This document shows positions 15,422-19,244 of a DNA stretch of 19,244 nt, piece after piece; positions within the stretch are counted from its first letter, which is position 1, and each line of letters begins with the position of its first letter. The stretch is from an uncultured Bacteroides sp. (GTDB lineage Bacteria; Bacteroidota; Bacteroidia; Bacteroidales; Bacteroidaceae). The translations under genes and the position numbers were made by a program. Under the pieces are notes generated by a model. It was given only the letters and a program-made list of their open reading frames with translations. It searched no databases and had not been told where the DNA came from. Location of the stretch: positions 1 through 19,244 of the forward strand of contig CAMTFK010000073.1 in NCBI GenBank assembly GCA_947071285.1, in the 5' to 3' direction.

Positions 15422-15444
15422 AATTCTACCAGTATTCGGATTAA
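15402..15444 (+). repeat. 20-bp direct duplication joining two convergent gene ends
   Basis: tctaccagtattcgga plus c/t plus taa occurs at 15402-15421 and again at 15425-15444, 19 of 20 bases identical, period 23. The first copy encodes the last residues (YQYSD and stop) of the mechanosensitive channel. The second follows the stop and ends over the stop codon of the opposing nuclease gene (15441-15443). The short gap between the genes therefore consists almost wholly of the duplicate. Confidence 0.85.
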
Positions 15445-16496
15445 TAAATGAGCCGGAATTCTGCCCATACGGGGAGATGGTCGCTATACCCCGCCTGATA
15501 TTTCATTCCGTAGAAAGTTCGGAAAGGTTGTTTTCCACCATATTTCTTATCTTCCGTTAACAAGAAAGGCCGGGAGAAAACATCAGCTTTGTCGTCATTG
15601 GTATAAAGATGGGAAGTTGGTTGAAGAAGTGTGCCAGATACGATGATATGGTCCAGCAGTCCCCATTCCCCTTGATATTTATAGCTACCGAAGTGCTTCC
15701 GGGTAGCGGCTTTGCGGGCGAGTAAATGGTAAAAACTTTGCGGTTGCAGGCTGTTCTTATCCTGAGGCGGTGCTTTTGCAGTCATTACTTCTTCAACGGA
15801 TTTGTTATCCGGATAATCATTGAAATCTCCCATAATGAGGATTTGGGGATGGTGACGGTGGAGATAAACACTGTCTGCCGCAGTTTTCAGTTGCCGGGCG
15901 GCAAGGAGGCGATAAGGCTCGCTTTCTTTGGCTCCGCCCGAACGGGATGGGAGATGGGTAACAAAAACATCCAAAGTATCTTTATTAAGTAGTAAACCGG
16001 AAACATGAAGTATATCTCGTGTAGGACGAAATTTCTTTTTACCATTAGGATTAGTGATAGGAATACTTTGGTAGGAAAGCAATTTAAACACACCCCTTTG
16101 ATAGAGTAGCGCTACATCAATTCCCCGCTGATCTGGTGAGTCTGTCATTACATAGCGGTATCCTGCTTCCCGCAGAGCGGAGCGTTGTGTCAGGTCGCGT
16201 AGCACGCTGTCATTCTCCACCTCGCATAGGGCAACGATTGCGGGCGGTGCCCAGCCGCCTACTGCTGTGATGACGCGGGCGATGGCATCCAGTTTTTTCC
16301 TGTATTTTGTATAATTCCAGTGGCGCATGCCGTCCGGAAGAAACTCATAATCATTCTTTAGCGTGTCGTGCCGGCAGTCGAACAGGTTTTCAACGTTGTA
16401 GCTGACGACACGGAAAGAGAGGGTATCTTTTTCTGTCTGTCCATGAAGAAGGAAGATAGGAAACAGCAGAAGAATGAGAAAACTTGCTTTGCACAT
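15441..16496 (-). CDS. Exported endonuclease/exonuclease/phosphatase-family protein
   Basis: The frame is open to 16610, overlapping the upstream gene, but the ATG at 16496 is preferred: it starts a hydrophobic signal peptide (KASFLILLLFPIFLLHG) and lies 16 bases after the upstream stop, giving 351 residues. The DNase I-like metal-dependent fold is complete: VVSYNVENLFD (Asn34), ALCEVEN (Glu92), RGIDVALLY, FVTHLPSRSGG (His181), ILIMGDFNDYP (Asp224, Asn226), WGLLDHIIVS (Asp282) and GYSDHLPVW (Asp339, His340). It should hydrolyse phosphodiester or phosphomonoester bonds outside the cytoplasm; candidates are extracellular DNA/RNA or lipid or sugar phosphates. It is the second gene of a leftward pair with a beta-helix lipoprotein. 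The fold is certain; the substrate is open. Confidence 0.92.
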   Translation of the reverse strand: MCKASFLILLLFPIFLLHGQTEKDTLSFRVVSYNVENLFDCRHDTLKNDYEFLPDGMRHWNYTKYRKKLDAIARVITAVGGWAPPAIVALCEVENDSVLRDLTQRSALREAGYRYVMTDSPDQRGIDVALLYQRGVFKLLSYQSIPITNPNGKKKFRPTRDILHVSGLLLNKDTLDVFVTHLPSRSGGAKESEPYRLLAARQLKTAADSVYLHRHHPQILIMGDFNDYPDNKSVEEVMTAKAPPQDKNSLQPQSFYHLLARKAATRKHFGSYKYQGEWGLLDHIIVSGTLLQPTSHLYTNDDKADVFSRPFLLTEDKKYGGKQPFRTFYGMKYQAGYSDHLPVWAEFRLIY

Positions 16497-16512
16497 TCCA
16501 GACAATTCTTTT

Positions 16513-17940
16513 TTATGGTATTGTAATCTCTTTCTCATAGCATCCTGCGTCTGGTGCCGTATCTTGTAAGCGTGGTTTCCCGTTTCTATCCATCGGATAT
16601 GCACTTGCATCTTCTTTTCTACCTAAATTAATGGCTTTTGATTTCTCATCAAGATTGAAACTATATTCCTGTGTCCGGCTATCCATTAGAAGGAAATTAT
16701 CATCTTTCTCCCATATGACGTTGACTATCCTGCCATTCTCTTCTTTCACCGAATTGATGAGGCAATGCGAGAAGTAGTAATTGAAAGCTATATTTTCATT
16801 CTTCGAGCGTCCCCCATTGATTTCGTCCGTGCCCGAACCTGCAATAATGCAATTACGGAAGATAGCGGAAGAAAGCGGATAAGCGTTATTATCCCGTTCG
16901 TTCCGAACCTGTAATGCCGCACCTTTCCGTACATTCCAACTGAAGTAATTCGCCAGCGTGCAATGGGTGAATGTATAATCTCCACCTAACAGGCTGACAC
17001 AGTTCTCTCCGGCATTACTTATTTCACTGTTTCCTATGACAGCTTGGCAAGAAGTCAGTTCCAGCCCGTTTCCTGATACCTGCCGGATAATGGAAGACTC
17101 CAATGTCAGCTTTCTGCGGTCTGCCACCGAAGAGTCACAGCGAATGCCGAAACTTCCCCCGTGAATATCAGTATAAACCAAGTGGTTGTCGTAACTGGTT
17201 TTGTAGAAACGTATGCCGCCCCACTGTCCCGGCAGGCGATCGTAAGGCAGGTAAGGGAACATCCGGTCTGTGCGGTCTCCCCGGAAAACAACGGGTGCGG
17301 AAAGAGTACCTTTTACTGACAAGCGTCCGTGCACCTGCATTCCCGCTTTCCCGTGGAAATATAAGCGGGTACCTGCTGCAAGTGTCAGATGTGCATTCGG
17401 GGCAACACTGATACTGTCGTAAATCAATATCGGACGTTGGGAGGCTATCAGTGTATCCTTTTCAATCACTTTTCCACGTAAAGTAAATGCGTCCTGGGCA
17501 TATGCCCACAGTTTTACTTCCTGTCGCATGCCGTTCAGTTGAAAAAGGATGGAATCTCTTATCAGTTTTATGTCTGGATTATCTTGTTGGGGCAGGGTAG
17601 CTTCCACGAATATGTACAGGCTGTCTTCCTCCGCAATCTCTATGTCGGAGAATTGATTCCCTTTCATTCCGTCCACATTGATGCGGAAACCGGATTTCCC
17701 GGCATCGGCAAGGGTGATGGAAGAAATTAGCAGTGCTTTCTTATGCGGATTGTATATTTTCAGTTGGCGAGTGGAGGTGGGGATGCCTGTAATGACAGTA
17801 TCCATGCGCAGGGTATCCTGCGAAAACCAAAGCGTATGATTCGGGTTGGACGAATAATCGTCTGTATCGTCGCAAGCGGCAAAGAGCAACAGGAGTATTG
17901 CCGGGAATATATATATAAGGTATAGAGCTTTTGATTTCAT
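16513..17940 (-). CDS. Right-handed beta-helix lipoprotein with choice-of-anchor-Q-like C-terminus
   Basis: A 475-residue protein with lipobox LFAAC (Cys23) followed by DDTDDYSS, an acidic stretch that fits surface export. Residues about 35-140 are beta-rich (TSTRQLKIYNPHKKALLIS) and resemble an immunoglobulin-like spacer. Residues about 155-440 show irregular solenoid rungs (LTLAAGTRLYFHGKAGMQVH, GRLSVKGTLSAPVVFRG, LESSIIRQVSGNGLELTSCQ, FRNCIIAGSGTDEI), the pattern of a parallel beta-helix. The end AYPMDRNGKPRLQDTAPDAGCYE matches the 'D-x-GAYE'-like close of choice-of-anchor-Q proteins. Such proteins often bind or cut polysaccharides, but no catalytic residues can be assigned. It is the first gene of a pair with the exported nuclease. 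Its ATG overlaps an out-of-frame ATG-GTA-TGA triplet set just upstream. Confidence 0.88.
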   Translation of the reverse strand: MKSKALYLIYIFPAILLLLFAACDDTDDYSSNPNHTLWFSQDTLRMDTVITGIPTSTRQLKIYNPHKKALLISSITLADAGKSGFRINVDGMKGNQFSDIEIAEEDSLYIFVEATLPQQDNPDIKLIRDSILFQLNGMRQEVKLWAYAQDAFTLRGKVIEKDTLIASQRPILIYDSISVAPNAHLTLAAGTRLYFHGKAGMQVHGRLSVKGTLSAPVVFRGDRTDRMFPYLPYDRLPGQWGGIRFYKTSYDNHLVYTDIHGGSFGIRCDSSVADRRKLTLESSIIRQVSGNGLELTSCQAVIGNSEISNAGENCVSLLGGDYTFTHCTLANYFSWNVRKGAALQVRNERDNNAYPLSSAIFRNCIIAGSGTDEINGGRSKNENIAFNYYFSHCLINSVKEENGRIVNVIWEKDDNFLLMDSRTQEYSFNLDEKSKAINLGRKEDASAYPMDRNGKPRLQDTAPDAGCYEKEITIP

Positions 17941-18008
17941 ACCATGTATCAGGTTTTACTAATTAACGGTGTTTCTGCTCCTTTATTATATCTCTTGTCT
18001 TTATCTTG

Positions 18009-18069
18009 GTATCTAAACAGGAGGATGGTATCTTTTATGTCAAAAGATACCATCCTCCTGTTTAGATAC
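18009..18069. repeat. Perfect 28-bp-stem palindrome with 5-base loop
   Basis: The left arm 18009-18036 is the exact reverse complement of 18042-18069; the loop is atgtc. The inner part ggtatctttt/aaaagatacc and the outer part gtatctaaac/gtttagatac share the gtatc motif. It lies between the pepD stop (18101) and the beta-helix lipoprotein ATG (17940). After the palindrome the minus strand reads CAAGATAAAG and the plus strand TTTCCCTTAA, so neither has a real U tract. It may still stop or stabilise transcripts as a very strong hairpin, or be the remnant of a small inverted-repeat element. Confidence 0.85.
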
Positions 18070-18100
18070 TTTCCCTTAACTATCTGAAGGGATATGGGTG

Positions 18101-19244
18101 TTATTTCTTCACAGGAACATTAGCCAGTACATCCAGCAAATGTTTCCAGAACTTGTCTACTGTAGGAATCAGCATCCGTTCGTCCGGAGAGTGAACGCCC
18201 TGCAAGGTAGGACCGAAGGAAATCATATCCAGCGAAGGATACTTGTCGAGGAACAAACCACATTCCAGTCCGGCATGGATAGCTTTCACTTTAGCGTCTA
18301 CACCGAATAGGCGCTTGTAAGACTCAACTGCAATTTCCAGTATCTCGGAGTGCGGATTAGGTTTCCAACCCGGATAACCATCACCGAAGGTAACTTTAGC
18401 ACCGCCCATATCGAATACGGTGCGTACCATATTGGCAATGTCCTGCTTGGAGGAAGCGGTAGAACTGCGTTGGCTGGTTTCTACGCGGATAATATGGTCC
18501 GGTTTCATCTTGACAGATGCAAGGTTGGTGGAAGTTTCCACCAATCCGGGAATGTCCTGACTCATGGCATAAATTCCGTGCGGACAAGCGTAGAGACTTT
18601 GCAACAAACGTTTCGTTGTATCCTTGTCGATGGCTTTTGCACAGGCGTTTTCCGATTCTAATACGAGTTGCAGGTCCGGGTCTACAACGCTATATTCAGC
18701 CTGCACTTCGGCAGTGAATATGTTTAAATCGGCACGCAGGTCATGCTTCTTGTCTTCCGGTATGGCGATAACGGCATGCGCTTCGCGTGCAATGGCATTG
18801 CGCAGATTACCGCCGTCTATCTCGCAAAGGTACATATCGTACTTCTGGAAAGTCTGGCTAAGGAAGCGGTTCAGTATCTTGTTGGCATTGCCACGTTGCA
18901 GATGGATATCTCCACCGGAGTGTCCGCCTTTCAGTCCTTTCACCTGTACCTTGCAACAGAAGTATCCGGCAGGTACATCCACCTCTTTATATGTAAACTC
19001 TGCAACGGAATCTACACCGCCAGCACATCCGATGAAAAGCTCACCTTCATCTTCCGAGTCAAGGTTCAACAAAATATCACCGTTCATGAAACCTTCTTTC
19101 AGGGCAAAAGCACCTGTCAATCCGGTTTCTTCGTCTACGGTAAACAGACATTCCAGAGGACCGTGCTTGATAGAGTCGTCCGTAAGGATAGCCAACTCCG
19201 TAGCTACGCCAATACCATTGTCGGCTCCCAATGTGGTACCTTTG
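18101..19244 (-). CDS. pepD: Aminoacyl-histidine dipeptidase PepD, M20C family (5' end cut by window edge)
   Basis: The frame enters from the right edge (first full codon at 19243, KGTTLGADNG) and runs 380 codons to TAA at 18101-18103; the N-terminal roughly 100 residues are outside the window. The M20 metal and catalytic motifs are visible: TTLGADNGIG (bridging Asp), FTVDEETGLTGA (catalytic Glu and metal Glu), LLNLDSEDEGE (metal ligand), GLKGGHSGGDIH in the dimerisation or lid domain, and AIHAGLECGLF with a metal His, then SFGPTLQGVHSPDE. It is a di-zinc cytosolic enzyme that splits Xaa-His dipeptides such as carnosine. GTTLGADNG lies at the usual place for the family, so the gene appears intact. 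It is not obviously linked in function to its neighbours. Confidence 0.95.
   Translation of the reverse strand, partial: KGTTLGADNGIGVATELAILTDDSIKHGPLECLFTVDEETGLTGAFALKEGFMNGDILLNLDSEDEGELFIGCAGGVDSVAEFTYKEVDVPAGYFCCKVQVKGLKGGHSGGDIHLQRGNANKILNRFLSQTFQKYDMYLCEIDGGNLRNAIAREAHAVIAIPEDKKHDLRADLNIFTAEVQAEYSVVDPDLQLVLESENACAKAIDKDTTKRLLQSLYACPHGIYAMSQDIPGLVETSTNLASVKMKPDHIIRVETSQRSSTASSKQDIANMVRTVFDMGGAKVTFGDGYPGWKPNPHSEILEIAVESYKRLFGVDAKVKAIHAGLECGLFLDKYPSLDMISFGPTLQGVHSPDERMLIPTVDKFWKHLLDVLANVPVKK

Noticed and set aside
16497..16610. N-terminal extension of the exported nuclease overlapping the upstream gene
   Set aside because: The signal peptide begins at the ATG at 16496, which also fits the 16-base spacing after the preceding stop.
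18009..18069. Ordinary intrinsic terminator of pepD
   Set aside because: The hairpin is present but no U tract follows on either strand, so it is listed as a palindrome of uncertain role instead.

Overview
The window looks like chromosomal DNA from a gut-type Bacteroides or close relative. The evidence is the gene families (a GLPGLI protein, a TonB-dependent receptor with an N-terminal carboxypeptidase-like domain, a lipoprotein with an acidic export signal after the lipid cysteine, a beta-helix lipoprotein with a choice-of-anchor-Q-like end), very weak Shine-Dalgarno sequences, and promoters of the Bacteroidetes type (TAnnTTTG at -7). The species cannot be fixed from sequence alone. No rRNA, tRNA, CRISPR array, integrase or transposase was seen, and no gene-free stretch exceeds 300 bases.

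Layout. (1) 1-5952: a TonB-dependent receptor (cut by the left edge) and a GLPGLI-family protein form a leftward pair. Divergent from them is a rightward sensor kinase / OmpR-type regulator pair. This looks like one envelope stimulus, uptake and response locus of unknown ligand. (2) 5961-8474: a leftward LytS-like kinase and LytTR regulator overlap by 8 bases. They are followed by a predicted surface lipoprotein with its own good promoter and possible LytTR half-sites. (3) 8670-14072: a leftward tripartite efflux operon (lipoprotein adaptor, RND pump, TolC-like channel). (4) 14252-15421: a rightward YbdG/MscM-type mechanosensitive channel. (5) 15441-17940: a leftward pair of secreted proteins, a beta-helix lipoprotein and an exported endonuclease/exonuclease/phosphatase-fold enzyme. 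(6) 18101-19244: aminoacyl-histidine dipeptidase PepD, cut by the right edge.

The least ordinary content is between genes. Two related hairpin elements, built from degenerate ACRAGYN heptamers facing a shared GCTGCG-YTGTA core, sit inside the kinase-regulator operon (5180-5245) and between the efflux and LytTR operons (8495-8675). The second is bounded by perfect 13-bp inverted repeats, one of which forms the last codons and stop of the TolC-like gene. A perfect 28-bp-stem palindrome without a U tract lies at 18009-18069. A 20-bp duplication links the 3' ends of the MscS-type and nuclease genes.

The best candidates for something undescribed are the GLPGLI/receptor/kinase locus, whose kinase carries Arg at the position where HisKA enzymes usually have their phosphatase Thr/Asn, and the LytTR-linked lipoprotein, whose C-terminal half weakly recalls aerolysin/ETX-MTX2 proteins.
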